DNA from: Kiritimatiellia bacterium | Lineage (GTDB): Bacteria; Verrucomicrobiota; Kiritimatiellia; RFP12; UBA1067 | Length of the DNA: 44,113 nt | Assembly (NCBI GenBank): GCA_017646325.1 | Contig: JAGCMU010000061.1 | Coordinates: 1-44,113 of the forward strand | Direction of reading: 5' to 3' | In this document: piece after piece, positions 7,955 through 16,120 of the stretch | How the letters are laid out: each line of letters begins with the position of its first letter | How positions within the stretch are numbered: position 1 is the first letter of the stretch | Position numbers and translations under genes: made by a program | The notes under the pieces: generated by a model | The model's input: the letters and a program-made list of their open reading frames with translations, nothing else | Database searches by the model: none | Told to the model about the DNA's origin: nothing

Positions 7955-10900
7955 ATGTATTTAAAACAGTTGGAAATTCAAGGATTTAAATCCTTCGCCG
8001 ATCGTACGCGCCTCTCATTCGAGCCGGGCATGATTGCAATTGTCGGGCCGAACGGATGCGGTAAATCGAATGTTTCAGACGCTATCCGCTGGGTTCGCGG
8101 TGAACAACGCCCAACGGCAATACGCTGTTCGAAACTTGTAGATGTCGTATTCAACGGAACAGACACCCGTAAGCAATTGGGCTTGGCGGAAGTATCCATT
8201 ACCTTTGCCGATTGTGAAAAATTATTAGGCACTGATTATCACGAGGTTACTGTCACGCGCCGTGTCTACCGTGACGGATCAGGTGAATATTTCATCAATA
8301 AACAAGCGTGCAGATTGAAAGACGTGCACCGCCTCTTTATGGGTACGGGTATTGGTACGACATCGTACTCCGTTATGGCGCAGGGGCAAATCGACCAAAT
8401 CCTTTCATCAAAACCAGAAGACCGCCGCGCCGTTTTCGAAGAAGCCGCCGGCATCACAAAATTCAAGGCAGACCGCAAGGAAGCTCTCCGCAAGATTGAG
8501 CAGACTGAACAGAACCTTCAGCGCGAAGAAGACATTCTCCGCGAAATGAAGCGTCAAATCGGATCCTTGCAGCGTCAAGTAGGCAAGGCGGAAAAGTATC
8601 GCAAACTTCGTGACGAACTTCGCGGTCTTGATATTTACGTTTCGCGCGATAAGATTAAAATGTATTGCGATATGCTCGAAATCAATGCGAAAAACCGCAT
8701 GGATACGGAAGGCGAAATTGAAAAATGCGTAAATGATGTCAATGCCGCGGAATCTGCGTTGCAGCAACTTCATGCGGACCTTCACTCGATCGAGGAACGC
8801 CTCGCGACGCTTGCAAGCGCCGCCGCAGGAGCAGACAACGCCTACGCCCGCGCCCGCGAAATGATTGCGATGAACGAGCAGCGCATTTTGGAATATAAAG
8901 CGTGGAGCGAACGCGATGGACGCGAAATCAGCGCGACGCGTCAGCAAATCGAAGAAATAAAAATGCAGGCGGAATCGCTTACGCAAAAAACGGCGCTCCT
9001 TGAGGAAGGCTTGGAAACGGCGCGTGAAGCGTTGGAAGATGCAAATGCCGCATTCCGCGAATCGTCCGCAAAAATAGATTCAATGCGCCAAGCTTTGCAG
9101 GAAGAACGCGCTCAATCAGTTGCGTGCGATCGCCATGCCGCCGAAGTTCGGGATGAGATTGCACGCCTTGACGAACAAGTTCGCGCAGCGCTTTTGGCCC
9201 GTGAAAGGTTGACTGCAGAAGAGGTCCAGCTTAGCAATTCTGTTTTCGATGCGGAAGCGACGCTTGCAGCCGTTTTGGAACGCCTTGAATCCGCTCGCGC
9301 GGTGGAAGCGGATGCCCTTGCCGTAAATGAAGCTGCGGAAGAAGCCCGTGCCCAGCTCGCAGCGGAATTGGAAGATTTGCGTGCGAACTTCGGCGCAATG
9401 CAAAGCGAGGCGGCCGCGAAGGAAGCCCAACTTAATCTTCTTAACGAGGCGGCAGCTGCCGGCGATTCTTTTGCGGCAGGCGCTCAGGCCGTTCTTGATG
9501 GCAATTTGCAAATCGAGCCAGGCTCTGTGATAGGTCCGCTTGCGAATATGTTTGATGCGCCAAGTGATTTGAGAATTGCCCTTGAAGCATCTCTTCGTTC
9601 GTGGCTTGATGCTGTGGTTGTAAAAGATGCGGCAAGCGCAAAGGCTGTAATGGCGGCGGTAAAAGCAGGGGACGCAGGATCGATTCGCCTTATCGCTTCG
9701 GAATTTGCTGCAGATGAAAAAACTTGTGAAAACGTTGAAGTGAAAGGGAAAAGCATCCTTTCTTTGATTAGCGTTTCAGCGGGATTTGAAAATGCCGCCA
9801 AGCGACTTTTAGGAAATGTATATGTCGTTGAATCATTGGACGAGATCGGTGAAGGATATGAAAATACGGGGCTGATCTTTGTCACTAAGGATGGCGGCGT
9901 AGTGCGTGCAGACGGAATATCTGAAGTGTGGATGCCTGGCAGCGCGGCAGCATCACCTCTTTCGCGCCGTATGCTTCTCAATGAAACGGAACAAGCTCTC
10001 GAAGAGTTAAAGCGTAAAATCGTCAATGGACGCCAAACGCTTGAAACGGGAGCTGAAAAGTCCGCTGCGCTTGCCGCACAGGCAAAAGAGTCTGCGGTGA
10101 AATTGGCCGAGGCTCGCCGCACGGCCGCTCAGGCAGAAGGTGAACACGCAAGCGTTATGCGTGATGCGACACTCGTCCGTGAACGCCTTGAAAAAGTCCG
10201 CACGGAATTGCAGGCGATGAACAATGCAAACGCAGGTGACGATGCCAAGCGCGAAGAACTTGAAAGGGACTTGGAAGAAACTGTCGCCCGCCGCGATGCA
10301 CTCATGGAAAGAAGTTCATTGCATCAAGAAGAGTTGCAACGCCTTGAAATTTCTCATAGCGAAGAGAGCAGGATTCTTACAGAGCGTCGCATTGCAACCG
10401 CTCAAATGGAGAACGAGCTTCAATTGACATCGCGTCAGCAGTCTGACGCCGCTCGCCGCCGTGATGATTTGTTGAAGATGATCGAAGGGCGTGAAGCAGG
10501 TATTCGCGGATACGAAGATTCAATTAGAAATCTTAAAGAGGATTCTGCCGAATTGATGGCGTCGCTTGACGATTTGAAGGAAAAGGCCGTTGCTCTTCAC
10601 AATCAGATTGAAGAGGAAAAAGAAGGCCGCACATCAGTTCAAACCCGCCTTTATCAAGCAGAAGGCGGTGTTGGCGCAATTCGTCAAACTCTTGACAAGG
10701 CTCGCGAACGCAAAGGCAAGCTTGAAGTTGCGGCAACTGAACTTTCCTTCCACCGTCAAAATATTTACGACCATTTGAATCAAGAATACAGCCTTGATGC
10801 AAATGCCGTGATGCGTGAACCGGATCCCCAATGGGCGGGCGGTGTCGTCCCTCCAATTGAAGAACTTGAAAAGCGAGTTTCTCAGCTTAATGGCGAAATC

Positions 10901-11521
10901 AATGCTCTTGGGCCGGTTAATATGGTTGCAATTGACGAATTCCGCGAGCTTGAAGAGCGTTATACCCGTGAGAAGGCGCAAGAAGCGGATTTGATTGCCG
11001 CCAAGGAGCAGATTCGTGAACTCATCAATAATTTGAATGCGAAGAGCGGAGAATTGTTCCGTTCGACATTTGAAAAGGCAGATGAGAATTTCAGAAAGAT
11101 GTTCACAAAGCTTTTCAACGGCGGCGAGGCTCGATTGGTTCTTTTGGAAAATGCCGAAGATCCTCTCGAATGCGGTATTGATATTATCGCCCGTCCTCCA
11201 GGTAAGCGTCCACAAAGCGTCACGCTCCTTTCCGGTGGTGAACGCACGATGACGGCAGTCGCATTGCTTTTCGCAATCTTTATGATCAAGCCTGCACCGT
11301 TCTGTATGCTCGACGAATTGGATGCTGCTCTTGACGATGCGAATATTGGACGATTCGTTGAAGCGTTGAAAGAATTTCTTGACCGTTCTCAATTCCTCAT
11401 CATTACGCATAACCAGCACACAATTGCAGGTTCTGATATTGTCTATGGCGTAAGTCAGCAGGAAAAAGGTGTTTCAAGAATCATTTCAATGAAGCTTGCC
11501 GATATTGGCGTGAAATCATAA
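7955..11521 (+). CDS. smc: Chromosome segregation protein SMC
   Basis: ATP-driven DNA-loop organiser of the chromosome, working with ScpA and ScpB (not in this window). The 1188-residue product has the full layout: Walker A GPNGCGKS at 31-38, a long coiled coil rich in Glu/Lys/Arg/Ala, a globular hinge at about 515-650 (GSVIGPLANMFDAP), the returning coiled coil, then the ABC signature LLSGGE (1091-1096) and Walker B FCMLDELDA with Asp1120 and Glu1121. The length is normal for bacterial SMC. A TTG at 7949 would overlap the smpB stop; ATG at 7955 with GAGGG upstream matches the family start MYLKxLExxGFKSFADRT. It is probably co-transcribed with smpB. Confidence 0.95.
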   Translation: MYLKQLEIQGFKSFADRTRLSFEPGMIAIVGPNGCGKSNVSDAIRWVRGEQRPTAIRCSKLVDVVFNGTDTRKQLGLAEVSITFADCEKLLGTDYHEVTVTRRVYRDGSGEYFINKQACRLKDVHRLFMGTGIGTTSYSVMAQGQIDQILSSKPEDRRAVFEEAAGITKFKADRKEALRKIEQTEQNLQREEDILREMKRQIGSLQRQVGKAEKYRKLRDELRGLDIYVSRDKIKMYCDMLEINAKNRMDTEGEIEKCVNDVNAAESALQQLHADLHSIEERLATLASAAAGADNAYARAREMIAMNEQRILEYKAWSERDGREISATRQQIEEIKMQAESLTQKTALLEEGLETAREALEDANAAFRESSAKIDSMRQALQEERAQSVACDRHAAEVRDEIARLDEQVRAALLARERLTAEEVQLSNSVFDAEATLAAVLERLESARAVEADALAVNEAAEEARAQLAAELEDLRANFGAMQSEAAAKEAQLNLLNEAAAAGDSFAAGAQAVLDGNLQIEPGSVIGPLANMFDAPSDLRIALEASLRSWLDAVVVKDAASAKAVMAAVKAGDAGSIRLIASEFAADEKTCENVEVKGKSILSLISVSAGFENAAKRLLGNVYVVESLDEIGEGYENTGLIFVTKDGGVVRADGISEVWMPGSAAASPLSRRMLLNETEQALEELKRKIVNGRQTLETGAEKSAALAAQAKESAVKLAEARRTAAQAEGEHASVMRDATLVRERLEKVRTELQAMNNANAGDDAKREELERDLEETVARRDALMERSSLHQEELQRLEISHSEESRILTERRIATAQMENELQLTSRQQSDAARRRDDLLKMIEGREAGIRGYEDSIRNLKEDSAELMASLDDLKEKAVALHNQIEEEKEGRTSVQTRLYQAEGGVGAIRQTLDKARERKGKLEVAATELSFHRQNIYDHLNQEYSLDANAVMREPDPQWAGGVVPPIEELEKRVSQLNGEINALGPVNMVAIDEFRELEERYTREKAQEADLIAAKEQIRELINNLNAKSGELFRSTFEKADENFRKMFTKLFNGGEARLVLLENAEDPLECGIDIIARPPGKRPQSVTLLSGGERTMTAVALLFAIFMIKPAPFCMLDELDAALDDANIGRFVEALKEFLDRSQFLIITHNQHTIAGSDIVYGVSQQEKGVSRIISMKLADIGVKS

Positions 11522-11525
11522 AAAT

Positions 11526-11610
11526 ATGGTGCGGTTGGACTGCCGGAGGGGTAGGCTTGACGTCAGGGAATTTCAAGTCTGCCAGAATCAACCCGTCCAA
11601 TCCGCACCGT
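11526..11610. ncRNA. Structured RNA-like element after smc, family unknown
   Basis: A long-range stem pairs GGTGCGGTTGGAC (11528-11540) with GTCCAATCCGCACC (11595-11608), with one bulged A. Inside it a second stem of 11 pairs (two G-U) joins GGTAGGCTTGA and TCAAGTCTGCC around a 12-base loop. The element starts a few bases after the smc stop codon and has no U-tract, so it is not a simple terminator. I compared it by eye with tRNA, small SRP RNA, tmRNA and common riboswitches and it fits none. It may be a processed small RNA, a 3' stability element, or a repeat-type element. The strand is not certain. Confidence 0.4.
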
Positions 11611-11675
11611 TCATTTAGTGCGCTCTAAACGTCAATAATATTAACAAATCGCTATAAAAAAATAAATACGAAGCG

Positions 11676-11777
11676 TGTAAAATCTATGTAAAATCTTTGT
11701 AAAAAAATTACACTGTTTTGTAAAATTTCTACATGGTTTTGTATGCGATTTGTAAAATGATAATGAGGAATTTTACA
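11676..11777. repeat. Helically phased array of TGTAAAAT motifs
   Basis: Exact TGTAAAAT occurs at 11676, 11687, 11719 and 11751, a near copy TGTAAAAA at 11698, a half copy TGTA at 11740, and the inverted copy ATTTTACA at 11770. Steps are 11, 11, 21, 21 and 11 bases, so all direct copies lie on one face of the helix. Some pair as inverted repeats (TGTAA-N5-TTACA at 11698-11712; TGTAAAAT-N11-ATTTTACA at 11751-11777). The cluster lies just upstream of the promoter of the TPR-lipoprotein operon and looks like a multi-site operator. The rest of the 11611-11904 gap is AT-rich leader. Confidence 0.6.
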
Positions 11778-11797
11778 CCATGCAAACCTCAAAAAAT

Positions 11798-11805
11798 GGT
11801 ATAAT
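11798..11805 (+). promoter_or_regulatory. Extended -10 promoter of the TPR lipoprotein operon
   Basis: TGGTATAAT (TATAAT at 11800-11805) lies downstream of the TGTAAAAT array and lacks a good -35, as expected for an activated or extended -10 promoter. The leader would be about 90 nt and starts almost at ATG TAG (11814-11819). A second weaker -10 (TATACT, 11877-11882) lies closer to the gene. The gene start has AAAGGA at 11892-11897. Confidence 0.55.
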
Positions 11806-11904
11806 ATTTAAGTATGTAGACTTTCAGAGCGAATATTTTTAACAAGGAAAGCACTTTGTGTGGAAATTTGGTAAGATATACTCTGTTCACGAAAGGATTA
11901 TAAA

Positions 11905-12891
11905 ATGAATGTTTTCAAAGGATTTCTAATTGCGTCTGCACTTCTGTCGGTTTTTATTGCAGGATGCGCAAACGATGACGGCAGTAAAGATTACGGCGCA
12001 GCCCGCCAGGCAATAGAAGAAGGGCGTTATGAAGATGCTGTTTCATTTCTTGAAAGAGCGTGTGTGAAGTGTCCGACTAATTTTGCGGCTTTCCTCGATT
12101 TGTCTGTTACCCACTTGCGTTTAGGGAATAAGGTAAAGGCAGAAGGGGCTATCACAAAAGCGTTGAAAATCAATCCTGAATCTGCAGAAGCCGTCATTGT
12201 CGAAGGGCAAATCGCATACGAGAAAGAGGATTATACCCACGCGTACGCTAATCTTGATTATGTGATTGAAGAGAAGTCCTTGCCAAATAAAGTCCGTTCG
12301 ATCGCATACGTTTCTCGTTCAGTCGTGAAGTATGTGGAAAAAGATTTTGACGGAGCGAAAATCGATGCGCTGATGGCGTTGTCTTTAAACCAGCGCAATG
12401 CCGCTGCGTGGAATCAAATCGGAATTATTTCAAGGGATTCCCGTTATTTTGAAGCGGCTAATTTGCAATTCGCAATGGCGGGGCGTTGTCTTCCCGTCGG
12501 TGATTTGCGCAGAGAAAGAATTGAAAATAAAGTGTTGGGCGATTTGCGCAAGCGTTTGGAGATTGAAGCTTCAAAGGGTGCTAAAAAGGTAACGTTTGCA
12601 GAAGCTAAAAAACTTGCTTCGCTTGCAAAGAAGGCTGCGGCCGTCGATAAGGCTCTTGCGGCTTATCGCGGAGCGATGAACAGCGAGCCGTTTAATCAGG
12701 ATATTTACGTTTCCGCAATCAAGTTTGCCAAGCAGAACGGGCGTTGGCCTGCGGTTGTCGAGTTTGCTCAACGCTCTTTGTTGCATGAGCCGGGAAATAA
12801 GGCGTCTGCAAAGCAAATGAAAGAAGCTCTTTATAAGGTCGGGCGTCGTTCAGAAGTTGCCGCTTGGGAAGAATATATTTCAACATTATAA
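11905..12891 (+). CDS. TPR-repeat lipoprotein
   Basis: Exported lipoprotein of 328 residues: hydrophobic leader MNVFKGFLIASALLSVFIAG with lipobox IAGC. The mature part has tetratricopeptide repeats from about residue 30 to 200 (ARQAIEEGRYEDAVSFLERA, FAAFLDLSVTHLRLGNKVKA, SAEAVIVEGQIAYEKEDYTHAYANL) and further helical repeats to the end. Such proteins hold protein complexes together at the envelope; no enzymatic motif is visible. It heads a four-gene operon with a CvpA-like membrane protein (15 bp gap), an ECF sigma factor and a membrane protein. Its promoter region carries the phased TGTAAAAT array, so expression is probably controlled. Confidence 0.82.
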   Translation: MNVFKGFLIASALLSVFIAGCANDDGSKDYGAARQAIEEGRYEDAVSFLERACVKCPTNFAAFLDLSVTHLRLGNKVKAEGAITKALKINPESAEAVIVEGQIAYEKEDYTHAYANLDYVIEEKSLPNKVRSIAYVSRSVVKYVEKDFDGAKIDALMALSLNQRNAAAWNQIGIISRDSRYFEAANLQFAMAGRCLPVGDLRRERIENKVLGDLRKRLEIEASKGAKKVTFAEAKKLASLAKKAAAVDKALAAYRGAMNSEPFNQDIYVSAIKFAKQNGRWPAVVEFAQRSLLHEPGNKASAKQMKEALYKVGRRSEVAAWEEYISTL

Positions 12892-12906
12892 AATCGGCGA
12901 TAAACG

Positions 12907-13362
12907 ATGGAAGCTTTTACGGTAACAGATCTTGCTATTGGTGTTATGACCGTTATCTTTATGGGTATCGGTCTTTGGCGTGGCATTTCAGGCGAAATAG
13001 CTTCATTTGTCGGTTTGCTCGTTTCTATTTTTTCATCTTACCTGTTTTATGGAGTTTCATGTACGCTTGCAGGGAATTTCGGTTTTACAGGAACGACTCA
13101 TATTGTTATTGCCGCTCTGATTACCGTTTTATTTGGGATTTTAGTTTACGGCATAACGTGGTTTCTCGTCAATAAATTCATATCGATATGCGTGCGTCAG
13201 CCGACAAATGCGATTTTAGGCTCGTTAATAGGTTTCGGGAAGGCTCTTGCAATTGTTGTCATCCTCATTTGGTTTAATATTGTCGGTGTTGACGGTTCTG
13301 GATGGTTAGATGTAAAAACGCCGCCTCTTAATGCTATTTTTAATTTAGTGCATCAGTTTTAG
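12907..13362 (+). CDS. CvpA family membrane protein
   Basis: Small inner-membrane protein of 151 residues with four predicted membrane segments (about 8-25, 29-52, 66-92 and 106-127). The family signature is the loop between the first two segments, GLWRGISGEIASFVGLLVSIFSS, matching the RG-x-x-x-E-x-x-S motif of CvpA (colicin V production) proteins. The function of the family is poorly defined; in other bacteria it is linked to envelope stress and bile resistance. It lies 15 bp after the TPR lipoprotein gene and 17 bp before the sigma factor gene. The family call rests on topology and this motif only. Confidence 0.65.
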   Translation: MEAFTVTDLAIGVMTVIFMGIGLWRGISGEIASFVGLLVSIFSSYLFYGVSCTLAGNFGFTGTTHIVIAALITVLFGILVYGITWFLVNKFISICVRQPTNAILGSLIGFGKALAIVVILIWFNIVGVDGSGWLDVKTPPLNAIFNLVHQF

Positions 13363-13379
13363 CGGAGGAGTCTACTTTT

Positions 13380-13952
13380 GTGTCGGACGATGATTCCCAA
13401 TTGATGGTGCTTGCTTCTCGTGGCTCGCAAGTAAGTTTTTCAAAATTAGTTGATAAATACAGCGATGTATTGTTGAACTTTTTTATGCGTAAAAACATTT
13501 CGTATGAAAATTCACAAGACCTTGCACAACTTACTTTTTTAAAGCTGTGGAATTATCGAAAAAAATATACGGCGCAATCTAAGTTCCTGACATTCCTTTT
13601 TTTGTTGGCAGGACAGGTGGCGATTGATTTTTTCCGTCGGGAAGGGCGTCAGAAGATAATTCGCGAAGAACTTGAACGGGACGCAGATTTAGTCGCAAAT
13701 GAACTTAATCCCGTTAATGAAATAGATGAAAAAGGTGCGATGGTGCGCAAGGCTATTTCCGCTTTGCCGGAAGGCTTGAGAGACGCCGTGGAACTTGGAA
13801 TTATTCAAGAGTTGAAGTATGTCGAGGTTTCTAAAATTTTGGGAATCCCCGAAGGTACGGTAAAATCAAGGATTTTTACGGCGATGAAAAAGTTAAAAGA
13901 AATTTTGCTTTCATCAGGATACAAAATCAAGGCTCAAGGGGGCGACAAATAA
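13380..13952 (+). CDS. ECF-type RNA polymerase sigma factor
   Basis: Alternative sigma factor of 190 residues. Region 2 is seen at about 18-85 (FSKLVDKYSDVLLNFFMRKN, DLAQLTFLKLWNYRKKY) and region 4 at about 122-180 (RKAISALPEGLRDAVELGII, VEVSKILGIPEGTVKSRIFTAMKKL), the latter a helix-turn-helix that reads the -35 element. There is no region 1 or 3, as usual for ECF sigmas. The start is GTG at 13380, supported by GGAGGAG at 13364-13370. No anti-sigma factor is recognisable next to it; the following gene encodes a multi-pass membrane protein that could in principle play that part. Its target promoters are not evident. Confidence 0.88.
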   Translation: MSDDDSQLMVLASRGSQVSFSKLVDKYSDVLLNFFMRKNISYENSQDLAQLTFLKLWNYRKKYTAQSKFLTFLFLLAGQVAIDFFRREGRQKIIREELERDADLVANELNPVNEIDEKGAMVRKAISALPEGLRDAVELGIIQELKYVEVSKILGIPEGTVKSRIFTAMKKLKEILLSSGYKIKAQGGDK

Positions 13953-13955
13953 AAT

Positions 13956-15218
13956 ATGAAGGGTGCTTTTAAATTAGCGTGGCGCGCGTTGGTCCGTGGC
14001 GGAAGTTTTTATGCATTGATTGTCGCGACGTTTGGAATTTATTTTTTAATGCCGTCATTGATTCGCTCCGACGGAACTCTTTCAGGTGCGGAAGAGATGT
14101 TTATCCGTGTTATCACGGGTGGGGCGTATGGCGTATTGTTGATTTCAATTTTATGCGCAGCGTCGAGTTTCTTTTCAAATGAGCGTGTCGCAGGGCGCTT
14201 GTCACTTTCGTTAGTCCGCCCGGTATCGGCATTTTCATCGATGGTTGGAGTATGGGGCGCATTTTGTTCAATTGCGCTTTGTGTACTTGTCTGTTCCGGG
14301 GTTTTGACTTTAATGCTCTCTCCATTTAAATCGGGTGCGCCATGCAATCATCACCATGCTCCGATTTTGCCGCCTCCGGAAGTCGCGGCACGGCAGATAA
14401 TGGACGCGTATTTGAACAATCCCCAAACGCCTGAAGAAGTCCGCAACGCCCCTAAGGCGACAGTTCTCGCGTTTTTGGCAACGAAGGAAGCGGACAGATA
14501 TGAATCAATACGGACTAATGCCGTGCAGGCATGGGAGTTTGACGCGGGGGTGTTGAATGCAGACGAGATTAAGGTGCGAGTCCGATTTTCTACTGCGATG
14601 GAGATGCGCTCTGATGTTGTCGGCCGCTTTGCGATAGATTCGTGGGGCGTTGCGTTTTCAAATAAAACGCAAACGGCGATTGATGTTCCATTGGAAAAGG
14701 GAATAGTTAAAAATGTCGCTCCGGTAAAAGACGGGAAGTGTTTACTTGCTTTTTCAAACAAGGGTGATGCGTCTGTGATGTTGCGTCCGCGCAAAGACAT
14801 TGAACTTCTCACCCCTGCAGATCCTTTCGAGATGAACCTTGTCCGTTCAATTATTATGCAGTTTTTCGTGATTTCATTGGTGGGGGCGTTTGGGCTCTTT
14901 TTATCTTCTGGGCTTTCTCGTCCAGTCGCGATATTCACTTCTTTAGTTTCGTTGTCTGTTGTAACGATGTCGCCAAGCGTAGTTGATCAATATCCGAATG
15001 AGTTTGAAACGACTTGGGCTGACAGATTCGGCCTTTGGATATCGCGAGCCGTTCATGATATGACTAAATGGATTGAATCTCCTTCTCCCATAGAGTCTCT
15101 TTCAATAAACAGGTGTATCGAATGGACGGATATCTGCGAGGCCGGTATTACGTGCATTGTGGTTTCAATCGTCTTGCTATCCCTCGGATCGATGACACTT
15201 AGAAAAAAGATATCATAG
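13956..15218 (+). CDS. Multi-pass membrane protein, ABC-2 permease-like
   Basis: Membrane protein of 420 residues with three N-terminal segments (about 17-37, 52-72, 95-122), an exported domain of about 170 residues, and three C-terminal segments (about 298-320, 326-346, 393-415). The segment FFSNERVAGRLSLSLVRPVSAFS resembles the E-x-x-x-G-x-L-x-x-L-x-x-RPVS motif of ABC-2 type permeases such as the NosY/GldF group. No ATP-binding subunit is nearby, so it may pair with a distant one. A histidine cluster CNHHH opens the exported domain. It starts three bases after the sigma gene stop and must be co-transcribed with it. The transporter label is tentative. Confidence 0.55.
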   Translation: MKGAFKLAWRALVRGGSFYALIVATFGIYFLMPSLIRSDGTLSGAEEMFIRVITGGAYGVLLISILCAASSFFSNERVAGRLSLSLVRPVSAFSSMVGVWGAFCSIALCVLVCSGVLTLMLSPFKSGAPCNHHHAPILPPPEVAARQIMDAYLNNPQTPEEVRNAPKATVLAFLATKEADRYESIRTNAVQAWEFDAGVLNADEIKVRVRFSTAMEMRSDVVGRFAIDSWGVAFSNKTQTAIDVPLEKGIVKNVAPVKDGKCLLAFSNKGDASVMLRPRKDIELLTPADPFEMNLVRSIIMQFFVISLVGAFGLFLSSGLSRPVAIFTSLVSLSVVTMSPSVVDQYPNEFETTWADRFGLWISRAVHDMTKWIESPSPIESLSINRCIEWTDICEAGITCIVVSIVLLSLGSMTLRKKIS

Positions 15219-15231
15219 TCACGGCAAATAA

Positions 15232-15240
15232 TGGTATAAT
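15232..15240 (+). promoter_or_regulatory. Extended -10 promoter of uppP giving a leaderless transcript
   Basis: TGGTATAAT (TATAAT at 15235-15240) lies only eight bases before the uppP ATG at 15249, so transcription should begin at or one or two bases before the start codon. No Shine-Dalgarno sequence is present. The sequence AATGGTATAATATTT is identical to that at 11796-11810. Confidence 0.6.
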
Positions 15241-15248
15241 ATTTCGGT

Positions 15249-16028
15249 ATGCAAAATTTTATAGATGTTACAATTCTTTCTGTCTTGCAAGGTGTTGCAG
15301 AATTTCTCCCTATCTCAAGTTCAGGTCATCTTGTGATAGGGCAGCACCTTCTTGGGGTTAATGCTCCTGGAATGCGTCTTGATACTTTCCTTCATCTCGG
15401 GACGCTTTTGGCTATTTTTGTATACTATCGGAAAGTCGTTTTTTCTCTTCTTTCAGGGATGTTTCGAAGAGATTTGTCTTCATGGAAATACATTGCGAAG
15501 ATTTTAATTTCATCTGTTCCCGCCATAGTAATTTACGTCTTCTTTAAAGAAAAGATAGAGGGACTTTTTGAAAACGCAAAAATGACAGGCGCGTTATTGA
15601 TGTTTACGGCGGCTGTTTTGTGCATTACGAAATACTTGCCGCAAGGGAAGAAGGATATTTCTTTTAAACGCGCATTCTACATGGGCGTAGCTCAGGCTAT
15701 TGCTCTTTTACCAGGCGTTTCCCGCAGCGGAATGACGCTTACATCTTCAAGAATGACGCATATCGAACCGGAAAAGGCGGCGGAATTTTCCTTCCTTATG
15801 TCGGCTCCGCTTATCGCAGGCGCAGCGGTTTTGCAAACCGTAAAATCATTTTCAGAATCTCAAGCAAATGAAATTTCATGGTCACTTACTATTTACGGGC
15901 TTATTGTTGCCGCCATCATAGGTTATTTTTCACTTGCCGTTCTCGTTAAAACTTTAAAGAGCAGCAAGTTTTGGCTTTTTGGCGTATATTGTTTTGTCGC
16001 GGGTTTGTTGACACTTTGTTTTTGTTAA
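15249..16028 (+). CDS. uppP: Undecaprenyl-diphosphatase UppP (BacA)
   Basis: Inner-membrane phosphatase that recycles undecaprenyl diphosphate to the monophosphate used as lipid carrier for peptidoglycan and other envelope polymers. The 259-residue protein shows both catalytic motifs: LQGVAEFLPISSSGHL near residues 13-28 and PGVSRSGMT near 157-165, with seven or eight membrane helices between and after. Length is at the short end for the family. The start is set by the family N-terminus; the promoter -10 box ends eight bases upstream, so the mRNA is probably leaderless. The mraY homologue on the minus strand uses the same lipid carrier. Confidence 0.93.
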   Translation: MQNFIDVTILSVLQGVAEFLPISSSGHLVIGQHLLGVNAPGMRLDTFLHLGTLLAIFVYYRKVVFSLLSGMFRRDLSSWKYIAKILISSVPAIVIYVFFKEKIEGLFENAKMTGALLMFTAAVLCITKYLPQGKKDISFKRAFYMGVAQAIALLPGVSRSGMTLTSSRMTHIEPEKAAEFSFLMSAPLIAGAAVLQTVKSFSESQANEISWSLTIYGLIVAAIIGYFSLAVLVKTLKSSKFWLFGVYCFVAGLLTLCFC

Positions 16029-16043
16029 TTAAAACTTCTTCAC

Positions 16044-16072
16044 TTGAAGATTTTGCCGTAAAATAGTATACT
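16044..16072 (+). promoter_or_regulatory. Sigma-70 promoter of grpE-dnaJ-rsmE
   Basis: TTGAAG (16044-16049) and TATACT (16067-16072) with a 17-bp spacer, in the gap after uppP. The leader to ATG at 16121 is about 40 nt and A-rich. No CIRCE element for HrcA repression is seen. Confidence 0.7.
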
Positions 16073-16120
16073 TAATAATTCAAATTTTCACTTTTTAAAA
16101 AAAGAGAAATAGGATTTAAA

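Noticed and set aside
10634-11419. Open frame of 261 codons on minus opposite the smc C-terminus
   Set aside because: Antisense to the conserved ATPase domain of smc; no motif and no ribosome binding site.
11528-11608. tRNA or small SRP RNA (7-bp GGTGCGG/CCGCACC outer stem, 81 nt)
   Set aside because: No T-loop sequence, no D-loop or anticodon arm can be folded, and the conserved SRP GGAA tetraloop region with AGCAG is absent.
11526-11610. Integron attC site (GTTGGAC resembles the GTTRRRY core)
   Set aside because: The two core-like sites are in the wrong order on both strands (GTTGGAC first, GTCCAAT last), and no integrase or cassette structure is present.
11676-11777. CRISPR array or replication iterons
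   Set aside because: The repeat is only 8 bp with 3-13 bp spacing, there are no cas genes or spacers, and there is no replication initiator gene.
16029-16120. CIRCE heat-shock operator before grpE
   Set aside because: No TTAGCACTC-N9-GAGTGCTAA or close variant; only a sigma-70-type promoter is visible.
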